Shown here: piece by piece, positions 1-9,099 of the stretch | How positions within the stretch are numbered: the first letter of the stretch is position 1 | Layout: every line of letters begins with the position of its first letter | The notes under the pieces: generated by a model | Seen by the model: only the letters and a program-made list of their open reading frames with translations | The model's database searches: none | Told to the model about the DNA's origin: nothing | Translations under genes and position numbers: made by a program | Origin: DASVNK01 sp036383895 | GTDB taxonomy: Bacteria > Verrucomicrobiota > Verrucomicrobiia > Limisphaerales > SXQI01 | Assembly: GCA_036383895.1 (NCBI GenBank) | Contig: DASVNK010000015.1 | Span: forward strand, 1 to 64,000 | DNA length: 64,000 bases | Reading direction: 5' to 3'

Positions 1-96
1 GTTCAACTCGCCGCCGATCTCGACGAGATTTTCGTCGATTTCAGGAAGGGTTTGCGCCGGTGCGGGCGACGTGGAATTGCGGCGGCTGCCGATCAT
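1..96 (-). CDS. Hypothetical protein, N-terminal fragment (runs off window)
   Basis: An ATG on the minus strand at 96 opens a frame that stays open to the window edge (32 codons, starting MIGSRRNSTSP). It begins 2 bases after the TGA of the DUF2017 gene, so it is probably the next gene of a clpS-DUF2017 operon. The visible part is a polar, Pro/Ser-rich leader followed by an acidic stretch. Too little is present to name a family. Confidence 0.5.
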   Translation of the reverse strand, partial: MIGSRRNSTSPAPAQTLPEIDENLVEIGGELN

Positions 97-98
97 AA

Positions 99-572
99 TC
101 AATCCGCCGAGTGTGCGGCTTCGAGGAGTGAGTTTTGGAAAAGGCCGGCGATTTCCATGGTCCAGGCGAGGATCATCGTTTGTTCATTGAGGGGCTGAGA
201 CATTTCGGTATTTGGGTCCGGTTCGCCGAGTTGGATCCAACTGCCGACTCGAATATCATTAAGCACCTGCAAAAGCCACTCGATTTCTGAAGGCGTGAGG
301 CGAAAGGTGTAGCCGAGCTCATTTTCACTGAAGCGGCTGGCTTCTTTGAGCATTTGCTCGAGCTGCTTGCGATTTTCGCGCTGTTGTTCGGCGAGGGCTT
401 CTTCGAGGAGTTCCTGATTTTTCTTTGCGTCTTCGGAATTCGTCGGGCTTTTCGAATGGAAATGAACGCTGCTGATGAGGGGATAGCGTTGCAATAATGC
501 GAAAAGCATCTCGCGTTCGCGTTTCCCAATCAGGAAAGAACAATGTGTTTCGTCGCGTTTGAGCAGCTTCAC
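99..572 (-). CDS. DUF2017-family protein (ClpS partner)
   Basis: A 157-residue soluble protein with no signal peptide or membrane segment. The central part (about residues 48-80) is a Glu/Gln/Lys-rich helix likely to form a coiled coil. The C-terminal half (about 90-150) is a helical segment containing SEIEWLLQVLNDIRVGSW and a final helix. In many bacteria a DUF2017 gene directly follows clpS, and the same order occurs here with only 11 bases between the genes. I assign the family from this context and the general pattern. Function is unknown; a role with ClpS in N-degron delivery to ClpAP is an inference. Confidence 0.65.
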   Translation of the reverse strand: MKLLKRDETHCSFLIGKREREMLFALLQRYPLISSVHFHSKSPTNSEDAKKNQELLEEALAEQQRENRKQLEQMLKEASRFSENELGYTFRLTPSEIEWLLQVLNDIRVGSWIQLGEPDPNTEMSQPLNEQTMILAWTMEIAGLFQNSLLEAAHSAD

Positions 573-583
573 GTGGGTTGCTT

Positions 584-886
584 TTAGCTGTCGCGCTCCA
601 TCGTGGCGTGGAGGCTGTAACGCTGCAGTTGATGGACGAAATGTTCGGCTTTTTCGAGGCTATCGCGGACGAGGACGCTTTTGCCGTGGTTGTGGACCTG
701 AAGCATGTGTTCCTCGGCTTTTTTGTGAGGCCAGCCGAAGACTTTTTGGAAGACGTGGGTGACGTAGTCCATGAGATTGATGGGATCGTCCCAGCAAATG
801 ACCAGATAGCCCGCTTCGTGGGTGTCGCGGGTTTCCTCCTTAGGCCTCCTGGATGGCAGGACCAACGGTTCTGCGGTCGACGGCAT
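584..886 (-). CDS. clpS: ATP-dependent Clp protease adaptor ClpS
   Basis: A 100-residue protein. After a short polar leader it shows the ClpS core: YLVICWDDPINLMDYV (the family's substrate-binding DD/N region), then VFGWPHKKAEEHMLQVHNHGKS, matching the conserved helix and the VHxxGxA-like segment. ClpS binds N-terminal destabilising residues of proteins and hands them to the ClpA/ClpC ATPase in the cytoplasm. The sequence resembles the actinobacterial type that is linked to DUF2017. It is the first gene of a minus-strand operon with the DUF2017 gene. Confidence 0.9.
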   Translation of the reverse strand: MPSTAEPLVLPSRRPKEETRDTHEAGYLVICWDDPINLMDYVTHVFQKVFGWPHKKAEEHMLQVHNHGKSVLVRDSLEKAEHFVHQLQRYSLHATMERDS

Positions 887-969
887 GCAGAAACGTTATG
901 CGAGCGGGCGGTTGATTTCAACCCTTGCGTCGGCGGGGTGGTGCGGATAATTTATCGCCGCTCCTACGG

Positions 970-1044
970 GCGCGCTTAGCTCAGTGGTAGAGCATTACCT
1001 TCACACGGTAGGGGTCGCAGGTTCGAAACCTGCAGCGCGCACCA
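970..1044 (+). tRNA. tRNA-Val (anticodon CAC)
   Basis: A full cloverleaf can be drawn. The acceptor stem GCGCGCT pairs with AGCGCGC and the D stem is GCTC/GAGC. The anticodon stem TTACC/GGTAG closes a TTCACAC loop with anticodon CAC. The T arm is GCAGG-TTCGAAA-CCTGC. The discriminator A and an encoded CCA follow at 1041-1044. Confidence 0.95.
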
Positions 1045-1157
1045 TCTTCGGGAATGACCAAATACCAACTGCCAAATACCAAGGTGGTCGGAAGACGGTC
1101 ACGGCAGGTTTAGAATGTGTCGTCCTAGTGTGCCGGGCGCGCTAAGTAGAGGGCGGT

Positions 1158-1781
1158 TCAGACGAGTTTACGTTCGACGGCGTAGCGGACGATGTCGCCG
1201 GTGGATTGGAGGCGGAGTTTTTCGAGGATCCGGGAGCGGAACGTGCTGACGGTTTTTATGCTGATGTTGAGGCGGTGAGCAATATCGGTAGCGGTGAGGC
1301 CCGCGCCCAACAAGCGGAGGACTTCGAATTCGCGGGTTGAGAGAGTTTCGTGCGGCTCAGTGCCGGCGGGGGATTGAAGTTGATCGAGAATGGTCGCGGC
1401 GAGGTCGGGGCTGACGTATTTGTGGCCGGCGAGGACGCGTTCAATGGCGGGGATAATTTCCTTGGTGTCCGTGGCTTTGCGCAGGAAACCAGCGGCGCCG
1501 GCCTGGAGTACGCGTTTGCCGAATTCACGTTCGCTTTGCCCGCTGAGCACGAGGACAGGGGAGTCGCAGGAGCGCCGAATGTCAGCCAGAAGATCAACGC
1601 CGCTGCGGTCGGGAAGCTCAATGTCGATGATGATCAGGTCCCAAACCGATGCGGAAATCTTCGCCATGGCGGAAGCAGCATCAGCGGCTTCTTCCAGTTC
1701 GAGAGACGGAAAATGCCGGGTCAGCAGTTGAGCCAATCCGGTCCTCATCAAAGGATGATCTTCGACGAGCAAGAAACGCAT
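1158..1781 (-). CDS. NarL/FixJ-family response regulator
   Basis: A 207-residue two-domain regulator. The N-terminal receiver has acidic residues E7-D8 and phospho-acceptor D53 (IIIDIELPDRSG), followed by the usual VLVLSGQ and LRKATD (switch Lys) segments. The C-terminal LuxR-type HTH is about residues 140-190 (LSTREFEVLRLLGAG, then IKTVSTFRSRI recognition helix). I start it at MRFLLVEDH because the frame upstream of that Met has no family match. It is divergent from the PAS hybrid kinase at 1995, its most likely partner. Target genes cannot be told. Confidence 0.85.
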   Translation of the reverse strand: MRFLLVEDHPLMRTGLAQLLTRHFPSLELEEAADAASAMAKISASVWDLIIIDIELPDRSGVDLLADIRRSCDSPVLVLSGQSEREFGKRVLQAGAAGFLRKATDTKEIIPAIERVLAGHKYVSPDLAATILDQLQSPAGTEPHETLSTREFEVLRLLGAGLTATDIAHRLNISIKTVSTFRSRILEKLRLQSTGDIVRYAVERKLV

Positions 1782-1994
1782 TAGGGGCTTACGGATAGGG
1801 AAGTTCGGCAGTGTTGTCGATGCTGGATACGAAGCTAAAAAGGGATGTAGGGTGGCTAATCGCATCAATCGCAGAGGCTACAAACATCTTCTGGTGAAAG
1901 GTTTCGGTGCACCGCTAGTTAATAGAATGGGTTGCTGCGCCGATGACAGGTATATTTAGCACGCTGAAAACAGCTTGGTCCGGCTGCGGCGCGT

Positions 1995-4712
1995 GTGGAA
2001 GTTATGTTCGAGCCAGATCCGGCGCTAAATCTGTTACCAGTGGGCGAGTGTCACGATGACGCCTTGCAACTGCAGAGGGAACTTTCGTTGGTGCGAATGG
2101 CGTTGCGCGTGGGGCGCCTGGGGGCGTGGCGGGTGATGCTGCCCGAGAGGGAGTTGGTGTGGTCTGAGCAAGTTCGCGAGATTCACGAGGTCGAGGAAGG
2201 TTTCACGCCGTCGGTTGAGGAAGCACTTAATTTCTATACGCCGGAGAGTAGCGGGCGCATTCGGGAGGCGTTTAGCAAATGCGTTGAGGAAGGGCGGGCA
2301 TTTGATTTGGAGTTGGAGATCATCAGCGCGCAAGGACGGCGGCGGTGGGCGCGGGCGATCGGGGAAGCGGTACGCGATCAGCGCGGAGGAATTAGTTACG
2401 TACAGGGAGCCTTCCAGGATATTTCGGAATTGAAGGCGGCGGAGCAGCGCATGCAGGAAAGCGCGCGGGAGTTGGCGAATACGCTGGAGAGTATCGCGGA
2501 AGGTTTTTTTACGGTGGATCGGCAATGGCGGTTTACGTACGTGAATAGCGAGGCGGAACGTTTGCTGGAGAAGACCCGCGACGAATTGATGGGTAAAAAC
2601 ATTTGGAAGGTGTTTCCCGATGCTTCCGCGCAGCAATTTAAAGCGGAATACGAGCGGGCGATTGCGGAGAACAGGCCGGTGACATTCCGGCAGTATTATC
2701 CGCCGTATGAGCGCTGGATCGAGATTCGGGCGTACCCGTCGGCGGATTCATTGGCGGTGTATTTCAAGGATGTGACGAAGGACCATGTAGCTGCCGAAGC
2801 GTTGCGCGCGAGCGAGGAACGGTTCCGGCTGGTTTCCCGCGCGACGAACGACGTGATCTGGGACTGGAACATTGTTGATGACGTGCATTGGTTGAGTGAC
2901 GGCTTCCTGACGCATTTTGGATATCGTGTTGAGGAACTGGCAGCTGAGGTGCGGGCCTGGAGCGATCGGATCCATTCGGAGGAGAGAGAGGGCGTTCTGC
3001 AGGGCATCCAACAGGTAATCGCCTCAGGCGAGGAGAGTTGGGCGGACGAGTATCGATTTCAGCGGAAGGACGGCACGTGGGCACATGTGCTGGATCGCGG
3101 TTACGTGTTACGCGACGCTTCGGGCAAAGCGGTGCGAATGATCGGGAGCATGACCGACGTGAGCGAGCGCCGATTGGCCGAACAACAAATTGCGGAACAG
3201 GCGGCGCTTTTGGACAACGCGCAGGATGCGATTCTTGTGACGGACTTTGCCGATACGATTATTTATTGGAACCGAGGGGCGGAGCGGGTTTTCGGATATT
3301 CGAGGAGCGAGGCGCTTGGGCAGCGGTCCGTGGAGTTGTTAAAATCGGAGCGCGCGCGGCACAGCGAGGGCTACTCGGAGTTGATCGAGCGCGGAGAGTG
3401 GAGCGGGGAGTTGAAGAAGTTCGATAAGGGGAATCGCGAAATTTTTCTGCACACGCGCTGGACGTTGATGCGGGACGAGGCGGGACAGCCGAAATCGATT
3501 CTGGCAATCCATACGGATATTACGGAGAAGAAGAAATTAGAGGCGCAGTTTTTGCGGGCACAGCGGATGGAGAGCATTGGGACGCTGGCGGGCGGAATTG
3601 CGCATGATCTAAACAATGTGCTGGCGCCGATCATGATGTGCCTGGACATGCTGGAGTTGCAATTGCCGGGAGAAGAAGATCGGATGTTGCTGGCAACCGT
3701 GCAAAAGAGCACGCAGCGGGGCGCGGAGTTGGTGAGGCAGGTGCTTTCGTTTGCGCGCGGGCTGGAAGGGAAGCGAGTGCCATTCAAACCAACACACATT
3801 TTGCGCGAGGTGCATAAGATTGCGCGCGATACGTTTCCGAAGAACATTCAGGTGAGTCACAGCGCGAGCGCGGAATTGTCGTGTGTTATGGGCGATCCGA
3901 CGCAGTTGCACCAAGTGTTGATGAACTTGTGCGTGAACGCGCGCGATGCGATGCCGAACGGTGGGGCGCTGCATTTGACGGCGGAGAATGTGACGCTGGA
4001 TGAAGTGTATTCGGGACTGAATCCGGATGCGCGGGCGGGCCGTTACGTCATGATCAATGTCGCGGACACTGGCGTTGGAATTTCGCCGGAGATTCGTGAG
4101 AGGATTTTTGATCCATTCTTTACCACCAAGGAGTTGGGCAATGGGACCGGGCTGGGACTTTCGACTACGCTGGGAATCGTGAAAAGCCACGGTGGGTTTA
4201 TCCAGGTGGCGAGTGAGGTGGGGCAGGGGACGATGTTCAGTGTTTACCTGCCGGCCACGGCTTCCGAAGGCGAAGAGAGCGCGGAGCGAACTGCTCCTGT
4301 GCGATTGCCGCAGGGAAATGGAGAAACGATTTTGGTGGTGGACGACGAGGAATCCGTGCGGACGATCGCAAGCAAGACACTCGAGCGGAATGGATACAGG
4401 GTTTTGATCGCGTGCAATGGAGCGGAGGCGGTTTCGCTGTATGCGACGCAACGGAATGAGATTGCGGCAGTGCTGACGGATATGGCGATGCCAATCATGG
4501 ACGGCGCGGCGACGGTGGTGGCGCTGAAGAGTATCAATCGCGCGCTGCCGGTGATCGGTTCAAGTGGGTTGGCGAATGTAAGTGGTTTGACGAAGCCGCT
4601 CGGCTCGGATCTGAACGCGTTTATCGCGAAGCCGTACAGCGCGGAGGTGCTGCTGAATACGTTACAGTCCGTTTTGACGAAGAACGAAAGCGTGCTGGCG
4701 GCCGGCGCTTAA
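1995..4712 (+). CDS. PAS-domain hybrid sensor histidine kinase/response regulator
   Basis: A 905-residue soluble kinase with no membrane segment. Domains in order: four PAS/PAC modules (about residues 25-150, 158-265, 275-395 and 403-515), a HisKA dimerisation domain with phospho-acceptor H537 in GGIAHDLNNVLAP, an HATPase domain (about 630-755, with NLCVNARDAMP N-box, DTGVGI and GNGTGLGLST), and a C-terminal receiver (about 775-890) with D829 in VLTDMAMPIMDG. HisKA/HATPase followed by a receiver is typical of cytoplasmic hybrid kinases. The signal is unknown. GTG start at 1995; an ATG at 2004 is an alternative. Confidence 0.9.
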   Translation: MEVMFEPDPALNLLPVGECHDDALQLQRELSLVRMALRVGRLGAWRVMLPERELVWSEQVREIHEVEEGFTPSVEEALNFYTPESSGRIREAFSKCVEEGRAFDLELEIISAQGRRRWARAIGEAVRDQRGGISYVQGAFQDISELKAAEQRMQESARELANTLESIAEGFFTVDRQWRFTYVNSEAERLLEKTRDELMGKNIWKVFPDASAQQFKAEYERAIAENRPVTFRQYYPPYERWIEIRAYPSADSLAVYFKDVTKDHVAAEALRASEERFRLVSRATNDVIWDWNIVDDVHWLSDGFLTHFGYRVEELAAEVRAWSDRIHSEEREGVLQGIQQVIASGEESWADEYRFQRKDGTWAHVLDRGYVLRDASGKAVRMIGSMTDVSERRLAEQQIAEQAALLDNAQDAILVTDFADTIIYWNRGAERVFGYSRSEALGQRSVELLKSERARHSEGYSELIERGEWSGELKKFDKGNREIFLHTRWTLMRDEAGQPKSILAIHTDITEKKKLEAQFLRAQRMESIGTLAGGIAHDLNNVLAPIMMCLDMLELQLPGEEDRMLLATVQKSTQRGAELVRQVLSFARGLEGKRVPFKPTHILREVHKIARDTFPKNIQVSHSASAELSCVMGDPTQLHQVLMNLCVNARDAMPNGGALHLTAENVTLDEVYSGLNPDARAGRYVMINVADTGVGISPEIRERIFDPFFTTKELGNGTGLGLSTTLGIVKSHGGFIQVASEVGQGTMFSVYLPATASEGEESAERTAPVRLPQGNGETILVVDDEESVRTIASKTLERNGYRVLIACNGAEAVSLYATQRNEIAAVLTDMAMPIMDGAATVVALKSINRALPVIGSSGLANVSGLTKPLGSDLNAFIAKPYSAEVLLNTLQSVLTKNESVLAAGA

Positions 4713-4745
4713 TAATTCACATGGCGAATCGGCTTTTCTGAGAAG

Positions 4746-5177
4746 GTGAGTTGGTTGCAGAGTGCGCGCATGCAGACGCACTTTGTTACTGCTGAGAATG
4801 TGCAGCATGGGGATTTGCCGTGGTGCCACGTGGAGTGGATGTCGAACGCGGAGATTGTGGGGGCGAAGGAGATTCTGCTGGTGAGGGCGACGTTCCAGGC
4901 GGGCGAGATGCACAAGTTTCACACGCATCCTGGACGCGAGGAAATTATTTATGTGCTGGAGGGAATCGCGGAGCAATGGGTGGGGCAGGAGAAAAGAAGG
5001 TTGAGAGCGGGCGAGATGGCGCATATTCCGAAGAACACCGCGCATGCGACGATGAATCCCGGACCGGCAGTGCTGAAGTTTTTGGCAATCCTGAGTCCGG
5101 TGGAAGCGGCTGGAGAATTTTCCGTGGATGTTTTTGAGGAGGAGCCGTGGCGTTCGCTGACGTCAGTGCAGAAATAA
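4746..5177 (+). CDS. Cupin-domain protein
   Basis: A small single-domain cupin of about 143 residues. Motif 1 is visible as HKFHTHPGREEIIYVLEG (metal-binding His, His and Glu). Motif 2 follows as GEMAHIPKNTAHATMNPG. The fold binds a divalent metal; the substrate is unknown. The frame opens at a GTG (4746), but the ATG at 4770 (MQTHFVTAENV) is an equally good start. It lies 33 bases after the hybrid kinase and converges on the NnrS gene. Confidence 0.8.
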   Translation: MSWLQSARMQTHFVTAENVQHGDLPWCHVEWMSNAEIVGAKEILLVRATFQAGEMHKFHTHPGREEIIYVLEGIAEQWVGQEKRRLRAGEMAHIPKNTAHATMNPGPAVLKFLAILSPVEAAGEFSVDVFEEEPWRSLTSVQK

Positions 5178-5182
5178 GCGTG

Positions 5183-6364
5183 CTACTCGGGATCGGCGCG
5201 CAGGACATAAGGCAATACGTATGCTGCCCAAAGAAGAACTCCGGCTATCCAAACAAGCGCGCCGTAGTTGTAATGCGTCGCCATTATCTCAGGCCAGAAA
5301 TCTCCGCTAATCCTCGTTGCCATTCCGAGCAACATAGCGGCTACGGAAACCCACACCCAACCGGTTCGGCTCTTAAGTTTATGAATATTTCCGCTGTGGC
5401 CGAAAACGACTCGGGTTGCGACAATAAAGGTGATCACCGCAAAGCCACCGACGAGCGTAATGTGCAACAGCGCGACCCGGTAAGCGGGGAAAAGAGAGAT
5501 CGCGAGAAACCCCGCCAGTATGCTGAGGAATGAACTTCGAATTGAGGCGCCCAGCGCATTTCCCAACCTTGGGCCACGGTGAAATGGCATCTCTATCCAG
5601 AGATACCCGAGAATAATGAGGAAGCGAGTTCCGTAAGCCGTTCGGTACCACGTTGAGGCTTCGAGTAAGAACGTCGCAATGATCATGATGCCCGTCGCGG
5701 CGGCCAGAATTGCTTTCCGCGTCCAACCCGGGACCGGAACCAGCGTGGTGGGAAAATCGTGACTGCTCTCCAACCCAAAGAAGCGGGGCAAGATAAACGG
5801 TCCAATACCGAGAATCGGCAGAAGAATGAATCCCTGGTAGGAGAGCAGACGTTGCAGATGCAGCCAGAAGAGATTCGATTCTCCGCTTTCTGGTTGCAGC
5901 AGGGAAATGATCGCGCCGGAAATCACGCTCAAGAAAGCAAATCCCACCAGCACAAACCCGGGGGGCGGCGTGTCCTTTCGGTTGCGCAAGCGTCCTGCAA
6001 GGCAAGCGCCAAAGCCGCAAAGCAAGAGGACGAGCAACGCGTCCCCTGCAAAAATGTTTCCGACGAGAAACGACACTACCATTCCCAGGTAAACGGCCAA
6101 TAGGCCGAAAACTTCCGCGAGTCGCAGCGGTTGCGCGGACAACATTCGCGGCATCGCGGTTCCGAGAAAACCAAAGATGAAGCCGCCGAATAAACCGTAG
6201 GCCATGACGCGAGCGTGAATCTGGCCGGGATACCATTGAACCAGCCCCCAGAAATGAAGTGGCCACAGGGCAACACCTGAGATCCCGGCGAGAGCCGCGA
6301 TTGGAAAGAAAGCTCGGAACGGCTCCCGCGCAAAATCCTGCGGGCTGATTCGTGATCTGGTCAT
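5183..6364 (-). CDS. nnrS: NnrS-family multi-pass membrane protein
   Basis: About 393 residues with roughly 12 hydrophobic segments. The N-terminal part EPFRAFFPIAALAGISG...WYPGQIHARVMAYGLFGGFIFGFLGTAMPR is the signature of the NnrS family. Conserved His residues near the membrane are consistent with heme or copper binding. NnrS proteins occur with denitrification and NO-response genes and protect against nitrosative stress. It is divergent from the heme operon and shares its intergenic region. I start it at MTRSRISPQDF. Confidence 0.85.
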   Translation of the reverse strand: MTRSRISPQDFAREPFRAFFPIAALAGISGVALWPLHFWGLVQWYPGQIHARVMAYGLFGGFIFGFLGTAMPRMLSAQPLRLAEVFGLLAVYLGMVVSFLVGNIFAGDALLVLLLCGFGACLAGRLRNRKDTPPPGFVLVGFAFLSVISGAIISLLQPESGESNLFWLHLQRLLSYQGFILLPILGIGPFILPRFFGLESSHDFPTTLVPVPGWTRKAILAAATGIMIIATFLLEASTWYRTAYGTRFLIILGYLWIEMPFHRGPRLGNALGASIRSSFLSILAGFLAISLFPAYRVALLHITLVGGFAVITFIVATRVVFGHSGNIHKLKSRTGWVWVSVAAMLLGMATRISGDFWPEIMATHYNYGALVWIAGVLLWAAYVLPYVLRADPE

Positions 6365-6403
6365 CGGACTCAATTGGGCACTTACTAAAAACATAGCTCG
6401 AGT

Positions 6404-6432
6404 TCAACCAATCTCGTCCTCGCGCTGGTTGA
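6404..6432. promoter_or_regulatory. Inverted repeat in the nnrS/hemE divergent region
   Basis: TCAACCA (6404-6410) and TGGTTGA (6426-6432) form a perfect 7-bp inverted repeat with a 15-bp spacer. It sits about 40 bp upstream of the nnrS start and 190 bp upstream of hemE. It has no U-tract, so it does not look like a terminator. It could be an operator for a dimeric regulator serving both directions. It is not a canonical FNR/CRP box. Confidence 0.35.
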
Positions 6433-6619
6433 TCGCCTTCCCTTTTTTGCGCGCTCGCGACCAATTATTGTCCGGTTTTTACGGCTCACCAAAAGATGTT
6501 CAGGGCTGGACAAGATGGGTGCAGAGGAAAACGGCTGGAACGGTGAACTTGGTGAGGTGAGCGAAGTTTTGACGGTCGATCAAAATATAGTCAGCAGAGA
6601 TTTTCGCACTCCGAAGCGG

Positions 6620-7711
6620 ATGAATGGGCGTGAACGCGTGGTTGCGGCCTGCAACATGGAGCCGGTAGACCAGACGCCAATTTGGATGATGCGGCAGGCA
6701 GGTCGGTGCCTGCCGGAATATCGGAAGCTGAAGGAGCGATACAGTTTTCTGGAACTGGCGCAAACCCCGGAGCTGGCGGCTGAAGTGACGCTGCAGCCGA
6801 TTCGGCGATTTGGTTTCGATGCGGCGATCATCTTTAGCGATATCCTGGTGGTGCCTGAAGCGATGGGAGTGCCATATTGCTTTCGCGAGGCGGGCGGAGT
6901 GGAAATGGATTTTGCGATTCGCTCGGAGGCGGACATTCGCAAGCTGAGCGGCTCGGCAATTGAAGAAAAACTCCGCTATGTAACGGACGCGCTTCGCCTG
7001 GTGAAGGGTGGATTGAACGATCAAACGGCGCTGCTTGGTTTCGCGGGATCGCCTTGGACGCTGGCGAACTACATGCTGGACGGGGGAAGTGCGCGCGAAC
7101 ATACCCGGGGCTTGGCTGTGTTTCGTGATAACCGCGCGATGTTCGAACTGCTCTGCGAGAAGTTAACGAAGGCGATCATTACATTTTTGCGGCTGCAGAT
7201 TCGTGCGGGTGTGGATGCGATTCAGATTTTTGACAGCCTGGGCGGGATAATTCCAACGGATGAGTTTCGTGCGGCGTCCGCTGTTTGGATGCGAGAGATT
7301 GTGGCTGCGTTGGCGCGCGAAGTGCCCGTGATCGTGTTTTCCAAGGGGAGCCGCGATTGGGGTTCGCTGGCGGAGATCGGGGCGGAGGTGGTGAGTGTGG
7401 ATTACGGGACAACGCTTACTGAAGCTGGCCGACGACTTGGGCCGACAATCGCGTTGCAAGGCAACCTTGACCCGGCTTTCGTGGTGAATGACAGGCCAGA
7501 GGTGATTCGAGGCAGAGTGAAGGAGATCCTGCGGGAAATGCTCAGGGAACGAGGGTTCATTTTCAATTTGGGGCATGGGTTACTGCCGGCGTCCCGCCTC
7601 GAGAATATCCAGGCCGTTGTTGAGACCGTTCGCAACGCGAAGAGCGGCGAGGCTGGGCAGATTCCGGTCGAGAAGAACGAAATGAAATCCGAGCCAGCAA
7701 CCTGCAATTGA
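6620..7711 (+). CDS. hemE: Uroporphyrinogen decarboxylase
   Basis: 363 residues from the chosen ATG. HemE removes four carboxyl groups from uroporphyrinogen III to give coproporphyrinogen III in the cytoplasm. Family motifs are clear: PIWMMRQAGRCLPEYR (substrate-binding Arg), DAAIIFSDILVVPEAMG (catalytic Asp) and GFAGSPWTLANYML. The C-terminal FNLGHGLLP also matches. The frame is open up to 6515, but family alignment places the start near MNGRERVVAA. First gene of hemE-hemN-hemG-hemH; its TGA overlaps the hemN start. Confidence 0.95.
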   Translation: MNGRERVVAACNMEPVDQTPIWMMRQAGRCLPEYRKLKERYSFLELAQTPELAAEVTLQPIRRFGFDAAIIFSDILVVPEAMGVPYCFREAGGVEMDFAIRSEADIRKLSGSAIEEKLRYVTDALRLVKGGLNDQTALLGFAGSPWTLANYMLDGGSAREHTRGLAVFRDNRAMFELLCEKLTKAIITFLRLQIRAGVDAIQIFDSLGGIIPTDEFRAASAVWMREIVAALAREVPVIVFSKGSRDWGSLAEIGAEVVSVDYGTTLTEAGRRLGPTIALQGNLDPAFVVNDRPEVIRGRVKEILREMLRERGFIFNLGHGLLPASRLENIQAVVETVRNAKSGEAGQIPVEKNEMKSEPATCN

Positions 7712-9099
7712 CTGCAAATATGATCCTCCAGAGTGTCGATTTAGAATTGGTCCAGAAATATAACCAGCCCGGTCCGCGCTACACTTCGTACCCGCCGGCG
7801 ACGCGGTTTGTGAGTTCTTTCTCGAGCGAGACGTTGATGGATCGGCTCGCAGAGAATAACAGAACCGAGGCGCGGGACCTGTCGCTGTATTTCCACCTGC
7901 CCTTCTGTAAATCGCTTTGTTGGTACTGCGGCTGCAACACGATTATCACCACTCAACAGGGGCAAAGCGCGGCGTATCTGGACCTGATCGCGCAGGAACT
8001 GAATCTGATTCAGGCGCGGCTGAATCCGAACCGCAAGGTTGTGCAGATTCATTTCGGGGGCGGCACGCCCACGTTCCTGCTGCCGGAGGAGATCTGGCGG
8101 CTTGGGGAAATGATTCGGGATCGATTTAACGTGGCAGACGATGCGGAATTCGGCGTGGAGATCGATCCTCGCCGACTCACGCGCGAGCACGTGAAAGCGC
8201 TGAAAGCGATTGGGTGCAATCGAGTGTCGCTGGGAGTTCAGGACCACAACGCGATTGTCCAGGTTGCGATTCATCGCATTCAACCAAAAGAAATGACCGC
8301 GCAGGCGATCGAGTGGCTGCGCGAGGTCGGGATCGATCTGATCAACATCGATTTAATTTACGGCCTGCCGCATCAGACGCCGGAAACATTTGCGAAAACG
8401 CTGGAGGAAGTGATGGAATTCCATCCGGACCGGCTGGCGGTGTTCAGCTATGCGCATGTTCCGTGGATTAAACCATCGCAGAAGCTGCTGCAGACTGATG
8501 CGCTTCCGAACGCGGAGACCAAGCTCGAGTTGCTCAAGCTGACGATCGAGAAACTCACAAGAGATGAGCAATTCGTTTACATTGGGATGGATCACTTCGC
8601 GCGACCGAACGACGAACTGGCGCTCGCGCAAAAGAACAAAACGCTGCAGCGGAATTTTCAAGGATACAGCACTCGCGGCAGCGCGGATATCTACAGCTTC
8701 GGCATTTCGTCGATTTCGCAGGCTGAGGGTGCGTATTGGCAGAACTTCAAGGAACTTCCGGTCTACAAGGATTCGCTGGCGCGCGGGGAGATTCCCATCG
8801 AGCGCGGCCACTTTCTGAGCGAAGAAGACATCATCCGCCGCACGACGATTATGCGACTGATGTGCGACCTGGGCCTGAACTTCACCGAAATGTCTCGTGA
8901 GCTTGGGATCGATTTTGCGGAACATTTCGCATCGGAGATATCATCGCTGGACGACCTGGAAGCGGATGGATTGGTGGAGCGGAGCGGTGATGGCGTGGTC
9001 GTTACGGAAACCGGGCGCCTTTTTATCCGGAATATCGCAATGCGGTTCGATGCTTATTTACCGCAGGAAAGTGAAAGAAGGTTTTCGCGAACAATATGA
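7708..9099 (+). CDS. hemN: Oxygen-independent coproporphyrinogen III oxidase
   Basis: A 463-residue radical SAM enzyme converting coproporphyrinogen III to protoporphyrinogen IX without oxygen. The cluster motif CX3CX2CXC is C67, C71, C74, C76 (FCKSLCWYCGCN), followed by GGGTP and the HemN C-terminal domain. Length fits true HemN (about 450-460) rather than HemW. The TTG at 7708 overlaps the hemE stop; the ATG at 7720 is an alternative start. Its TGA overlaps the hemG ATG at 9096. Confidence 0.95.
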   Translation: MTANMILQSVDLELVQKYNQPGPRYTSYPPATRFVSSFSSETLMDRLAENNRTEARDLSLYFHLPFCKSLCWYCGCNTIITTQQGQSAAYLDLIAQELNLIQARLNPNRKVVQIHFGGGTPTFLLPEEIWRLGEMIRDRFNVADDAEFGVEIDPRRLTREHVKALKAIGCNRVSLGVQDHNAIVQVAIHRIQPKEMTAQAIEWLREVGIDLINIDLIYGLPHQTPETFAKTLEEVMEFHPDRLAVFSYAHVPWIKPSQKLLQTDALPNAETKLELLKLTIEKLTRDEQFVYIGMDHFARPNDELALAQKNKTLQRNFQGYSTRGSADIYSFGISSISQAEGAYWQNFKELPVYKDSLARGEIPIERGHFLSEEDIIRRTTIMRLMCDLGLNFTEMSRELGIDFAEHFASEISSLDDLEADGLVERSGDGVVVTETGRLFIRNIAMRFDAYLPQESERRFSRTI

